Shown one piece after another: positions 1 to 7,473 of a stretch of DNA of 64,000 nt. The notes under the pieces are model-generated. The model saw nothing but the letters and a program-made list of their open reading frames with translations, was not told the origin of the DNA and ran no database searches. The DNA comes from Arthrobacter sp. SO5 (GTDB lineage Bacteria > Actinomycetota > Actinomycetes > Actinomycetales > Micrococcaceae). The position numbers and the translations under genes are program-made. How positions within the stretch are numbered: the stretch's first letter is position 1; every line of letters starts with the position of its first letter. The stretch covers positions 30,764 through 94,763 of the forward strand of contig NZ_MQTQ01000003.1 in assembly GCF_020532805.1 (NCBI RefSeq). Direction: 5' to 3'.

Positions 1-1039
1 CGGCCAGATCGAGGGCCCGCGGGACCACGCGGAGGCGCTGGAACTGGTGGACGCGCAGATTCACGCGGCGTTGGGGGACCGCGCCCTGGCCGCCGTCGGG
101 CACAGGGTGGTGCACGGCGGGGAGCGGTTTGCCGAGCCGGTGCTCGTCACCAGCGAGATCATCCGCGCCATCGAACGGCTGAATCCGCTGGCCCCGCTCC
201 ACAACCCGGCCGCCGTGCTCGGCCTCCGCGCCATCGCGAAGAAGTGGCCGCAGCTGCCGCAGGTGGCCGTGTTTGACACTGCGTTCCACCGCACCCTTCC
301 GGAGCACGCGTGGCGCTATGCCGTCCCGGAGGAGCTCTACACCAACCACGGGATCCGCCGCTACGGCTTCCACGGCACCTCGCACGAGTACGTCGCGCAC
401 CGTGCTGCGGCGCTCCTGGACGTCCCGGTGGAGGAGTTCGACGCCGTCATCGCCCACCTCGGGAACGGCGCCTCCGTTACGGCGATCCGCGGCGGTGAGT
501 CCGTGGACACTTCCATGGGCTTCACGCCGCTGGAGGGCCTCGTGATGGGCACCCGGTCCGGCGATCTGGACCCGTCCATCCTGGTGTTCCTCGGCCGGGC
601 CGGCTGGTCCCCGGAGGACCTTGATTCCATGCTCAACCGCCAGTCCGGGCTCAAGGGACTGGCCGGCAACAACGACATGCGCTCGGTGGTGGAGGCCGCG
701 GAGGCCGGGGATGCCAAGGCGGCCATGGCCCTGGCCGTCGCCTCCTACCGGCTCGCGAAGTACATCGGCGGGTACCACGTGGCCGTCGGCGGGGCGAAGG
801 CGCTCGTGTTCACGGCCGGGATCGGCGAGAACTCGCATCAGTTCAGGTCCCTCGTGGCCGAGCGGCTCGGCGCCCTCGGCGTGTTGCTCGACGCCGGGCT
901 GAACCGGGCGATGTCCAAGGAACCCCGGGTGGTGTCCACGCCGTCGTCGGCCATCCCCGTGCTGGTGGTGCCCACGGACGAGGAACGCGCGATCGCGGAG
1001 GCGACGGCCGCCGTCGTGGGGAGCCGCGCCAGTGCCTGA
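1..1039 (+). CDS. ackA: Acetate kinase, 3' part (5' end outside window)
   Basis: Interconverts acetate plus ATP with acetyl phosphate plus ADP in the Pta-AckA pathway (cytoplasm). The frame is open from base 2, so the true start lies before the window; the GTG at 47 is only an internal codon. Visible family motifs are VFDTAFHRTLP, RYGFHGTSHEYV, HLGNGASVTAI, DTSMGFTPLEGLVMGTRSG and the late GIGENS nucleotide-site motif, in the normal order of the ASKHA fold. About 345 residues are present of a usual 380-400, so only a short N-terminal piece is missing. The stop overlaps the start of the next gene by 8 bp, suggesting co-transcription. pta is expected just upstream but is not visible. Confidence 0.96.
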   Translation, partial: GQIEGPRDHAEALELVDAQIHAALGDRALAAVGHRVVHGGERFAEPVLVTSEIIRAIERLNPLAPLHNPAAVLGLRAIAKKWPQLPQVAVFDTAFHRTLPEHAWRYAVPEELYTNHGIRRYGFHGTSHEYVAHRAAALLDVPVEEFDAVIAHLGNGASVTAIRGGESVDTSMGFTPLEGLVMGTRSGDLDPSILVFLGRAGWSPEDLDSMLNRQSGLKGLAGNNDMRSVVEAAEAGDAKAAMALAVASYRLAKYIGGYHVAVGGAKALVFTAGIGENSHQFRSLVAERLGALGVLLDAGLNRAMSKEPRVVSTPSSAIPVLVVPTDEERAIAEATAAVVGSRASA

Positions 1040-1607
1040 CATCAAGCTCCCTCTCCGCACGGAACGGCTGGTGCTGCGGCGCTTCGAAGCCGCGGACCTG
1101 AACGCCTTCCACGCCTACCAGTCGCTCCCCGAAACGGCCCGGTTCCTGCCGGGGGAGGCGAAGAGCTACACCAAATCCATGGAGTCCGTGGGCAAGTACG
1201 CGAACTTCGTGTTCGAACGCGAGGGCGACTGGATCTGCCTGGCCATCGAGGCTGCGGACGTCCCCGGGCTGCTCGGCGAGGTAGTGCTGAAGTGGCTGCC
1301 GGGCCGCGGGCAGGCCGAGATCGGCTGGAGCCTGGCGCCGGAGGCTCGCGGGAAAGGGTACGCGGCGGAGGCCGCCGCGGCGCTGCTGAAGCTTGGCTTC
1401 GAGGAACTGGGCTTCCACCGGATCGACGCCAAGCTTGACGCCCTGAACACCGCGTCCGCGGCCCTGTGCGAACGCCTCGGCATGCGGCACGAATCCACGC
1501 AGGTGGACAAATGGCACTACAAGGGCCAGTGGGCCACGGAGGTGGTCTACGCCATCCTCGCCGGCGAATGGCGGGCCCGGGTGCAGGCAAAGGATTCCAC
1601 GGACTGA
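1032..1607 (+). CDS. GNAT family N-acetyltransferase (RimJ-like)
   Basis: Predicted acetyl-CoA-dependent acyltransferase of 191 residues; the acceptor is unknown. It begins PDIKLPLRTERLVLRRFEAA, the usual N-terminal strand of RimJ/RimL-type GNATs. The acetyl-CoA loop is seen in EIGWSLAPEARGKGYAAEAA (about residues 97-116), followed by HRIDAKLDALNTASAALCERLGM, the conserved last helix region. The GTG start at 1032 overlaps the ackA stop by 8 bp, so translational coupling is likely. A strong hairpin lies directly behind the stop codon. Substrate cannot be read from the sequence; protein N-terminal or small-molecule acetylation are both possible. Confidence 0.88.
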   Translation: MPDIKLPLRTERLVLRRFEAADLNAFHAYQSLPETARFLPGEAKSYTKSMESVGKYANFVFEREGDWICLAIEAADVPGLLGEVVLKWLPGRGQAEIGWSLAPEARGKGYAAEAAAALLKLGFEELGFHRIDAKLDALNTASAALCERLGMRHESTQVDKWHYKGQWATEVVYAILAGEWRARVQAKDSTD

Positions 1608-1648
1608 CGAAAATGGCCGCTATGGGTGTTCCATAGCGGCCATTTTCG
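1608..1648. terminator. Perfect 18-bp hairpin, probable bidirectional terminator
   Basis: Bases 1608-1625 pair perfectly with 1631-1648 around a GTGTT loop. The outer arms are A-rich on one side and T-rich on the other, so the hairpin could end transcription from both the acetyltransferase gene and the converging metalloprotease gene. The core matches a second hairpin at 1905-1950. Confidence 0.7.
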
Positions 1649-1800
1649 GCAAACGGACAGCTGTGCCGAGGCGGTCGTGACCAGGGGCGGAGACGTCGGC
1701 CAGGTCCCGGAGCGCGTCCCCCGTTCGGACTCGGCCGGACGCTCCCGCCCAGTTCCTCCCGCCAGCACCACCCTGGACCCGCGGCAACCCCCGGAAACCC

Positions 1801-1830
1801 GCGGATCCCCGCGGATCCCCGCGGATCCCC
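1801..1830. repeat. Three perfect copies of a 10-bp tandem repeat
   Basis: GCGGATCCCC occurs three times head to tail. It lies in the gene-free stretch 1649-1904 between two related hairpins. I see no gene in that stretch; open frames there are GC-rich shadows without family resemblance. Confidence 0.8.
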
Positions 1831-1904
1831 GTGCCCGGTCCGGGTTCCGGCGCCGGGGGTAACCGGGCTGGAGCGCCTCGGCTGAGCCACGAACCCAACG
1901 ATTC

Positions 1905-1950
1905 GCCACAGATGGCCGCAATGGGGTGTTCCATAGCGGCCATCTGTGGC
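1905..1950. repeat. Second copy of the ATGGCCGC hairpin family
   Basis: Bases 1905-1924 pair with 1931-1950 with one mismatch around GGTGTT. The inner arms and loop are almost those of the 1608-1648 hairpin, and both are followed by GGCAAACGG, but the outer arms differ while staying self-complementary. It may serve as a terminator for the leftward metalloprotease gene ending at 2017. Confidence 0.75.
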
Positions 1951-2016
1951 AAACGGGCGAGTTTAGCCAGTGCGCCCGGCGCCCGGACCTTGGTAGCCCA
2001 GCCCGGCCGACGTAGC

Positions 2017-4512
2017 CTAACGTGCCGGCGGGGCCGTGGCTGTTGGAACCGGCGACGCCGGGCCCTGAGCCGGTGCGGTGGCCGGCCCGGCGGATTCCGT
2101 GGGCTGCGGTTCCGAGCTCGCGGTGGATGTGGCAGCCGGAGCGGTTGCCGCGGGAGCGGTTGCCGGGGGAGCGGTCGCCGCGGGAGCCGTCCCGCCGGGC
2201 TGCGGCGCAGGGAAAGTCGCTCCGGGACTCGCTCCGGGAGTGGTGCCGGGGGCCGCAGTCTGGCTGGCTCCCGGCGAGCTCGGGGTCGTGGCAGGAGCCG
2301 TGCCGCCGGGAGTTCCCGGCGTCGCGCTGGGGTCGGCCTTGATGACCTCCACGATTTGCTCCTTGAAGGCGCTCAGCTTTCCCTGGATCTCCGAGAGCGG
2401 CACATTCTGCAGATTCCGTCCGTAGTCCGCGATCTGCTGCCAGAGGGCGTTCAGCCGGGCCATGCCATCGGTGCTCAGCGGGCCGTCCAGGGTGAGGACC
2501 AGCTGGCTCGCCAGTGCGTAGGTCAGGCACCGCAGGCAGTTGTAGTTGGCGGCCGCCGAGAGGTTTTCGGGGACGATCACGTCGGTCTGGCCCACGATCA
2601 GCACCACCTGGAAGCCGACCGCGACGGCGGCGCAGTCCGCGCAGCTGGCGAATGCGTAGGCCTCGTTGCGGGTGGTGACGTCCGTGCCGTCGTCGGCCCA
2701 GACCAGCGCGAAGGCGACGTCGTAGGTCACCGATCCGTCCGTGGTGTTGACGGCGAGTGACTGGTTGCCGTCCCCGTCGGGGCCGGCCGGCTGGTCGAAA
2801 GGGAACACCCAGGACGGTGCCGCCGTCGTCGTCTTGCCGTCCGGGCCGGACGCGCCGGACGCGCCGGACTGGCCGGATCCGCCGGACTGCCGCGGCACGA
2901 GAACCATGCTGAGCTGCGGTTCCTCCCGGGTGGGCTTCTTCGCGCCGGCTGGCCAGAGCGCGACGGTCCGGCCGGCCCGGCCTTCCCGCATGCCGGTGGT
3001 GGAACCTGCCGGGAAAATCGCTGTGGTCGCGTCGGCCAATGTGCCGCGCTCGTAGGGCTGGACGGGCCGGTAGCTCTCGGCGCCGGGCCACCAGGCCCAG
3101 GCCACGCCGGCCACGACGGCCGCGATTACGGCGAGGGCGGTTCCGCGGCGCAGGGCATTGCCGTGCGTTTTCTGCCACAGCCCGGTGGCGAGCTGCCGGC
3201 CCAGACGCAGCAGGATGTAGAAGATCCCCAGCACCGGCAGTGCCACGCAGGCGATCGCCAGGAGGCGAACGGAGGCGTCAAGGATATCCCCGCTTCCGAG
3301 GCTGCTGGAGAGCATGGCGTACTGTTTCTGGCTGCTAGCCCACGCCGTGCCCAGCAGGCGCGGCAGGGACAGGACCATCATGACCAGACTGAAGATGAGC
3401 AGTGGCACGGTGATCAGCACCCAGGCAGTCACGACGGCGCGGGCCCACGGTTTCAGGAGCTGCGCCGCGGGGTCCTTGGGACGCCACGGCAGGAGGCTGA
3501 GCAGGGTGGGCTTGATCCGCTGGAACAGGTCCGGGACGCCGGTGGCGTCGGCAAGGATGTGGTAGCCGTCGAAGCGGACCAGCGGCATGAGCTGCCGCAC
3601 CATCTGCAGGAGCTGCGTCACGACGACCAGCAGCAGTGCGTCGTATCCGGTGGCCCACCAGATGCCCATGATCCCGACGGCGACGATCGCGTTGAAGTAC
3701 AGCCCGCCAAGGTCCGTCCGGATGCGGCCGGCGCGGCCCAGCCGGTAGGAATCGGTGACATCGGTGTAAAACGCGGGCCAGATGAGATACAGGCCGGTTC
3801 CCATGGCGCCCGGGGTGGCGCCGCCCCGGCGTGCCGCAGCGGCGTGGCCGAACTCGTGGAAGCCGGCGGAGAGCACGGTGACCGCGAGGATCAGCAGCAC
3901 GAGTCCCGGGTTGGCGAAGGCCTCGTGGGTGGCCGAGGCAAGGCCCTTGACCATCAGGACCCACCAGCAGGTCGCGAGGAAGACGGCGGTCACGGCCACC
4001 ACGATGAGCGGGTTGAAGAGCGCGGCGAACGGGGCCGTGATCCGGCGGGTGCGTTCCGGGTCCGTCACGGTGAAGCGGAACTTCATCCCGAGCAGGGGAT
4101 CGGCCCTGCGCACCTCCGGCTGCGAGCCGTCGGCCAGTTGCAGCAGCCCCAGGGGAAGCAGCTGGGAGTCGATTAAAGTCTGTACGTTGCCGGCACTGAC
4201 CAGCCTGCCGAATCCGGCGCTGGCGTGTTCAGCGATTTCCTCGAGGCCGCGGGCGCCGTCGATCGCGTCGAGGACGACGTAAAGCAGCCGCGTGAGTTGC
4301 AGGGTCTGGCCGTCGGCGCGCCGGACGAGGGACGGCGCCTCCCGGTAACCGGAGCCCTTGGTCTCGCCGATGAGCTGGATACCGTCTGCCCGGACCGGCA
4401 CCCGGAGAGTGCCGGTCAGGGTGCCGGCCTGGGGCCCGACAGGCCGGGAATCCGGCGCGGAAGAGGCCGGCGGGCCGTCCGAGGGGGACGGCCCGCCGTT
4501 CGGAGTGCTCAT
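2017..4512 (-). CDS. PqqD-like domain plus M50 membrane zinc metalloprotease with C-terminal Cys-pair domain
   Basis: Predicted membrane protease of 831 residues. Residues about 30-125 resemble a PqqD/RRE-type winged helix (EAPSLVRRADGQTLQLTRLL, then LDAIDGARGLEEIAEHASAG). The next part is polytopic and holds the zinc motif HEFGH (in LSAGFHEFGHAAAARRGG) and, further on, LVRFDGYHILAD, the second M50 metal-site motif. After the last helices (near AVIAAVVAGVAWAWW) comes an exported-looking domain with two Cys pairs (SCADCAAVAV and NCLRCLTYAL), and the last about 110 residues are a Pro/Ala/Thr-rich tail. The start at 4512 (ATG) is chosen because the frame extension upstream only overlaps the preceding gene. 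The gap to that gene is 7 bp, so they form one operon. Known relatives are called putative peptide zinc metalloproteases; the substrate here is probably the neighbouring repeat protein (inference). Confidence 0.85.
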   Translation of the reverse strand: MSTPNGGPSPSDGPPASSAPDSRPVGPQAGTLTGTLRVPVRADGIQLIGETKGSGYREAPSLVRRADGQTLQLTRLLYVVLDAIDGARGLEEIAEHASAGFGRLVSAGNVQTLIDSQLLPLGLLQLADGSQPEVRRADPLLGMKFRFTVTDPERTRRITAPFAALFNPLIVVAVTAVFLATCWWVLMVKGLASATHEAFANPGLVLLILAVTVLSAGFHEFGHAAAARRGGATPGAMGTGLYLIWPAFYTDVTDSYRLGRAGRIRTDLGGLYFNAIVAVGIMGIWWATGYDALLLVVVTQLLQMVRQLMPLVRFDGYHILADATGVPDLFQRIKPTLLSLLPWRPKDPAAQLLKPWARAVVTAWVLITVPLLIFSLVMMVLSLPRLLGTAWASSQKQYAMLSSSLGSGDILDASVRLLAIACVALPVLGIFYILLRLGRQLATGLWQKTHGNALRRGTALAVIAAVVAGVAWAWWPGAESYRPVQPYERGTLADATTAIFPAGSTTGMREGRAGRTVALWPAGAKKPTREEPQLSMVLVPRQSGGSGQSGASGASGPDGKTTTAAPSWVFPFDQPAGPDGDGNQSLAVNTTDGSVTYDVAFALVWADDGTDVTTRNEAYAFASCADCAAVAVGFQVVLIVGQTDVIVPENLSAAANYNCLRCLTYALASQLVLTLDGPLSTDGMARLNALWQQIADYGRNLQNVPLSEIQGKLSAFKEQIVEVIKADPSATPGTPGGTAPATTPSSPGASQTAAPGTTPGASPGATFPAPQPGGTAPAATAPPATAPAATAPAATSTASSEPQPTESAGPATAPAQGPASPVPTATAPPAR

Positions 4513-4519
4513 CCGGGAG

Positions 4520-5266
4520 CTACTGCCGGAGATCGGACTGCTGGGCGGCGTTGGCCGTTGCTTCGCCAGTGATGTTCTGGGTGATGATCGCGTCCTGCTG
4601 GGCCACCGCGAAGGCGTTGCTGTCGATCGAGCCGATGTTGGCGGCCACGGCAGCATCGATCGGGGCGGCGACGTTGGCGTTGGCGGCGACGGCCCCGTTG
4701 ATGGGAGCCGCGATGCCGGCGTTGGCGTCCAGGTCCACGTTCACGTTCAGCAAGTTGCCGTTGACGGCCCCCGCGGCTGCGGCGGCGTCGGTGGGCAGGG
4801 CGTCGGTGGGAAGGGCATCGCCGGGCAGGGCGCCGACGTCGGGAACGGTGCCGCCGGGCAGCACGCCGCCGGCGTCGACGGATGTGCCGGCGTCGGCAGC
4901 GCCGGTGCCAGCCGCGCCGGCAGCCGTCGTCTCAGGGGCGGCGGCCTGGTCGATGGTGCTGTCCTGGGCGGATTCGGCGGTGGCGTCGGCCGTGATGCCC
5001 TGGTTGATGATGACGCCCTGGTCCGCGAGGGCCTGGGATTCCGAGCCGAAGGACAGGATGTTTGCCGAGGCTGCGGCGTCGATCGGGGCTGCGACGTTGG
5101 CGTTGGCGGCGACGGCGAGGTCGATCGGTGCCGAGGCGCTGATGCCAAGATCCAGGTCCGCATTCAGGTCCAGCACGGAGGCTACTTCCTTGTCCGGAAG
5201 GGCGGTGCCTGCCTGCGCCATCAGTTCGTCCTCGCTCAGCGGGGTCAGTTCCTGTTCAGTGCTCAC
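4520..5266 (-). CDS. Ala-rich two-repeat protein, possible precursor/surface protein
   Basis: Function not recognised. The 248-residue protein has a short acidic N-terminus (LSEDELMAQAGTALPDKEVA) that looks like a peptide leader rather than a Sec signal. Two copies of a repeat of about 70 residues follow, each with the core AANANVAAPIDAA and then an AxxQ..I.Q.IT..ATA..AQ.S pattern (first about residues 33-110, second about 172-248). They are joined by a Gly/Pro/Ala/Asp linker with ALPGDALPTDALPTDA. There is no Cys and no membrane segment. The GTG start at 5266 has GGAG a few bases upstream. It is co-directional and almost contiguous with the M50 protease gene, which suggests it is the substrate or partner. 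Alternatives are a cell-wall-associated structural protein or a ribosomally made peptide precursor. Confidence 0.75.
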   Translation of the reverse strand: MSTEQELTPLSEDELMAQAGTALPDKEVASVLDLNADLDLGISASAPIDLAVAANANVAAPIDAAASANILSFGSESQALADQGVIINQGITADATAESAQDSTIDQAAAPETTAAGAAGTGAADAGTSVDAGGVLPGGTVPDVGALPGDALPTDALPTDAAAAAGAVNGNLLNVNVDLDANAGIAAPINGAVAANANVAAPIDAAVAANIGSIDSNAFAVAQQDAIITQNITGEATANAAQQSDLRQ

Positions 5267-5661
5267 GCTTCACTCCAGTTCCGGCACGGTTCCTGCTGCC
5301 CCCAGTGAGCAGTTTCCAGACCGATGTGCCTCATGCGAGTCAATAGTAAGCATGGTTAGCATCTATCCGGTAGGCGGCTCCCGATATTTTGCGCCGGGCC
5401 CGCCCTCAGCCCCGTGACCGCTCTCAGGAGGGTCCACAAGCGAGACAGTAACAGAGGGAAAACTTCGGTCTTTTGGGATCTCGGCAAGGTGCTTCTTTAG
5501 GCCGGCGAAACTGTGTGTCGCCACCATTGTTCTCCCAGCTCAGAAGCGCCTTTCGTTTGTCTAAGACGCGCTCGGGCGGCCACCTTCGCGTGAACCCTGC
5601 GCGAGGGTTCGTGCAGTCCTTTGATAGAGCGCGGGGGGCATTTCTGCTAGCGTCCGTTTGT
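5267..5661. other. Divergent intergenic region
   Basis: No gene seen in these 395 bases. They must hold the promoters of the leftward repeat-protein/protease unit and of the rightward heme-enzyme trio. A short inverted repeat is described separately at 5592-5610. Base composition is visibly less GC-rich than the flanking genes around 5330-5400. Confidence 0.7.
5592..5610. promoter_or_regulatory. Inverted repeat upstream of the catalase-like gene
   Basis: GAACCCT and AGGGTTC (7-bp arms, 5-base centre) lie about 52 bp before the ATG at 5662. This is a plausible operator position, but only symmetry supports it. Confidence 0.3.
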
Positions 5662-6747
5662 ATGAAGGCCGTGCGATTTTCGCCCTCGATCGAGATCGAG
5701 GCTGAACGGGAAGCCGACTTGACCCGGGAGATCCTCGCGCGGATGGCGGCCTCACAAGCGGCGAACTCCGACAAGCACCGCCACGCGATTCGCGATGCGC
5801 ACGCGAAGAGCCACGCGATTCTGAAGGCAAACCTGACGGTGCACGAGGAGTTGGCACCGGAACTCGCCCAGGGGATCTTCGCGAATCCCGGTTCGTTCCC
5901 GGCGGTGGTCCGCTTGTCGTCGTCGCCGGGCGACATCCACGCGGATCGGGTACCCGCACCGCGCGGGTTCGCGACGAAGGTGATCGGCGTGCCGGGCGAA
6001 CGGCTGCTGCCGGCCCTGGGCGGCCACAACCAGGACTTCCTCATGGTCAATTTTCCGGTGCTGGCCTTCGGGACGATCGGCAAGTACCTGCAGATGCTGA
6101 GGCTGCTGGAGAAAAACGCCGCGGCCCCGGACTTCTTCCAGCGGATCGTGGCCGGAACCGCCCGCCTCGCCGAGGGAGCCGTGCAGGCGGTCGGGGCCAC
6201 CCCGCACGCGACACTGCAGGGCATGGCCAGGGACAACAACAACATGCTGGGAGAGACTTTTCACACCCAAGCGGCAGTGCGCTATGGCGAGTACATCGCG
6301 AAGCTGTCGTTTGCGCCGAAGTCCGCGAACGTCCGCGCGCTCACCGGCCGGCCGGTGAAGGTCCATGAGTTCTCGTCATTCCGTAACGCTGTGGTCGAGC
6401 ACTTCCGCCAGGAGGGCGCCGACTATGAAGTGCGGGTTCAGTTGTGCACGGACCTGGAGGCCATGCCGGTGGAAGACGCGTCGGTGCCATGGGACGAGAA
6501 CGCATCGCCGCAGCAAGTGGTTGCCACGCTGCGCATCGAACCGCAGGACGGCCACACTCCCGCGCGTCGCAACTACGGCGACGACATCCTGTCCTTCAAT
6601 CCGTGGAACGGCGTGCAGGCACACCAACCGCTCGGGTCGATCATGCGGATCCGCAAACCGGCCTACGAACGCTCGAGCGCGTTCCGGCACCACCAGAACG
6701 CGCTCGGCCGGCTCGAGCCCGATTCCCTGGCACAAATCCCTGATTGA
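5662..6747 (+). CDS. Catalase-family heme protein, y4iL-like
   Basis: 361-residue relative of heme catalases, shorter than true catalases (about 480). The N-terminal part carries AHAKSHAILKANLTV, whose His matches the distal heme His region of catalase-like proteins, then VVRLSSSPGDI and PRGFATKVIGV, and HNQDFLMVNFPV. These match the uncharacterised y4iL-like branch that also resembles allene-oxide-synthase-type catalase folds. The C-terminal RKPAY may supply the proximal Tyr (inference). Start at ATG 5662 is chosen because the conserved region begins soon after; the open frame runs further upstream without similarity. It is followed after 29 bp by two more genes of the same direction, ending in a DyP peroxidase. 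A peroxide- or lipid-hydroperoxide-related role is likely; ordinary catalase activity is uncertain. Confidence 0.85.
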   Translation: MKAVRFSPSIEIEAEREADLTREILARMAASQAANSDKHRHAIRDAHAKSHAILKANLTVHEELAPELAQGIFANPGSFPAVVRLSSSPGDIHADRVPAPRGFATKVIGVPGERLLPALGGHNQDFLMVNFPVLAFGTIGKYLQMLRLLEKNAAAPDFFQRIVAGTARLAEGAVQAVGATPHATLQGMARDNNNMLGETFHTQAAVRYGEYIAKLSFAPKSANVRALTGRPVKVHEFSSFRNAVVEHFRQEGADYEVRVQLCTDLEAMPVEDASVPWDENASPQQVVATLRIEPQDGHTPARRNYGDDILSFNPWNGVQAHQPLGSIMRIRKPAYERSSAFRHHQNALGRLEPDSLAQIPD

Positions 6748-6776
6748 ACCCGCCACTAAGACAAGGGAGCCCCATC

Positions 6777-7472
6777 ATGGCCGACCACGAAGATCCACGT
6801 CTGCAGGACGAGGGGAAGTTCGATGAGATCCGGCGCCGCGTCGCGGAAGTCGCGAAAGACGCGCCGCCGCTGGCCAGGATCGCGCTCGAAGCCATGGTCC
6901 GCAAGCACAATCCGGACCTGAAGGGCACCGCCGACTCTGCGGGCCGGGTGGGCATGCGATCGGGCAAGGTCTCGGAACTGACGGTCATCGTCGACCTGAA
7001 GCCCGGTGGCGCCCAGCGGCTTCAAAGGATCTTCGATTTGACCAAGGGCAACATGGACGGCGCGCAGCGGGTCTCGACGCTGCACGACATGCGTTTCGTC
7101 TTCATCGACCACAACACCCGCATCCTGTTCGCGACCGCCTACGACGGGGACTGGGACAGCTACATCAGTGATTTCGCTACCAAGATCCCGGAACTTATGG
7201 ACCTGCTGTTCCAGAACGTCGAGGGCTGGCCGGGCATCTCCAGCCCGACCGTCAAGGATTTCATCGCCGAACACCAGATCAACGCCGCCGGCTGGTTCGT
7301 CGCCAACCCCCAGGTAACGGTGGTCGATGTCCGCCGGATGCAGCGCACCGAACACGCCCTTGACACGTTCTTCGACGCTATGACCGGACGTGACGATCTC
7401 GACCCCAAGACCGCGGCAGCGATGAAGACGCTGACCGACGCGATTTCGACACCGGAGGCGGTGGATTACTGA
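6777..7472 (+). CDS. Conserved protein of the catalase-like/DyP cluster
   Basis: 231-residue protein, function unknown to me. The middle (RFVFIDHNTRILFATAYDGD, then WDSYISDFATKIPELMDLLF) has the strand-helix pattern of the ferredoxin-like folds seen in DyP-type peroxidases and related dimeric alpha+beta proteins, but without an obvious heme His/Asp set. No signal peptide or membrane segment. The start ATG at 6777 is preceded by AAGGGAG at proper spacing, better than the in-frame ATG at 6744. The stop lies one base before the DyP ATG, so the two are certainly co-transcribed. A role as an accessory or partner subunit for the heme enzymes is inferred from position only. Confidence 0.7.
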   Translation: MADHEDPRLQDEGKFDEIRRRVAEVAKDAPPLARIALEAMVRKHNPDLKGTADSAGRVGMRSGKVSELTVIVDLKPGGAQRLQRIFDLTKGNMDGAQRVSTLHDMRFVFIDHNTRILFATAYDGDWDSYISDFATKIPELMDLLFQNVEGWPGISSPTVKDFIAEHQINAAGWFVANPQVTVVDVRRMQRTEHALDTFFDAMTGRDDLDPKTAAAMKTLTDAISTPEAVDY

Positions 7473-7473
7473 G

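Noticed and set aside
1547..3178. 543-codon leftward open frame through the hairpin region and the end of the protease gene
   Set aside because: It overlaps the protease gene in another frame, is Arg/Gly-rich without motifs, and crosses both terminator-like hairpins.
3163..4176. Rightward open frames opposite the M50 protease
   Set aside because: The protease frame has clear catalytic motifs and membrane segments; the opposite frames are Gln/Asp-rich shadows.
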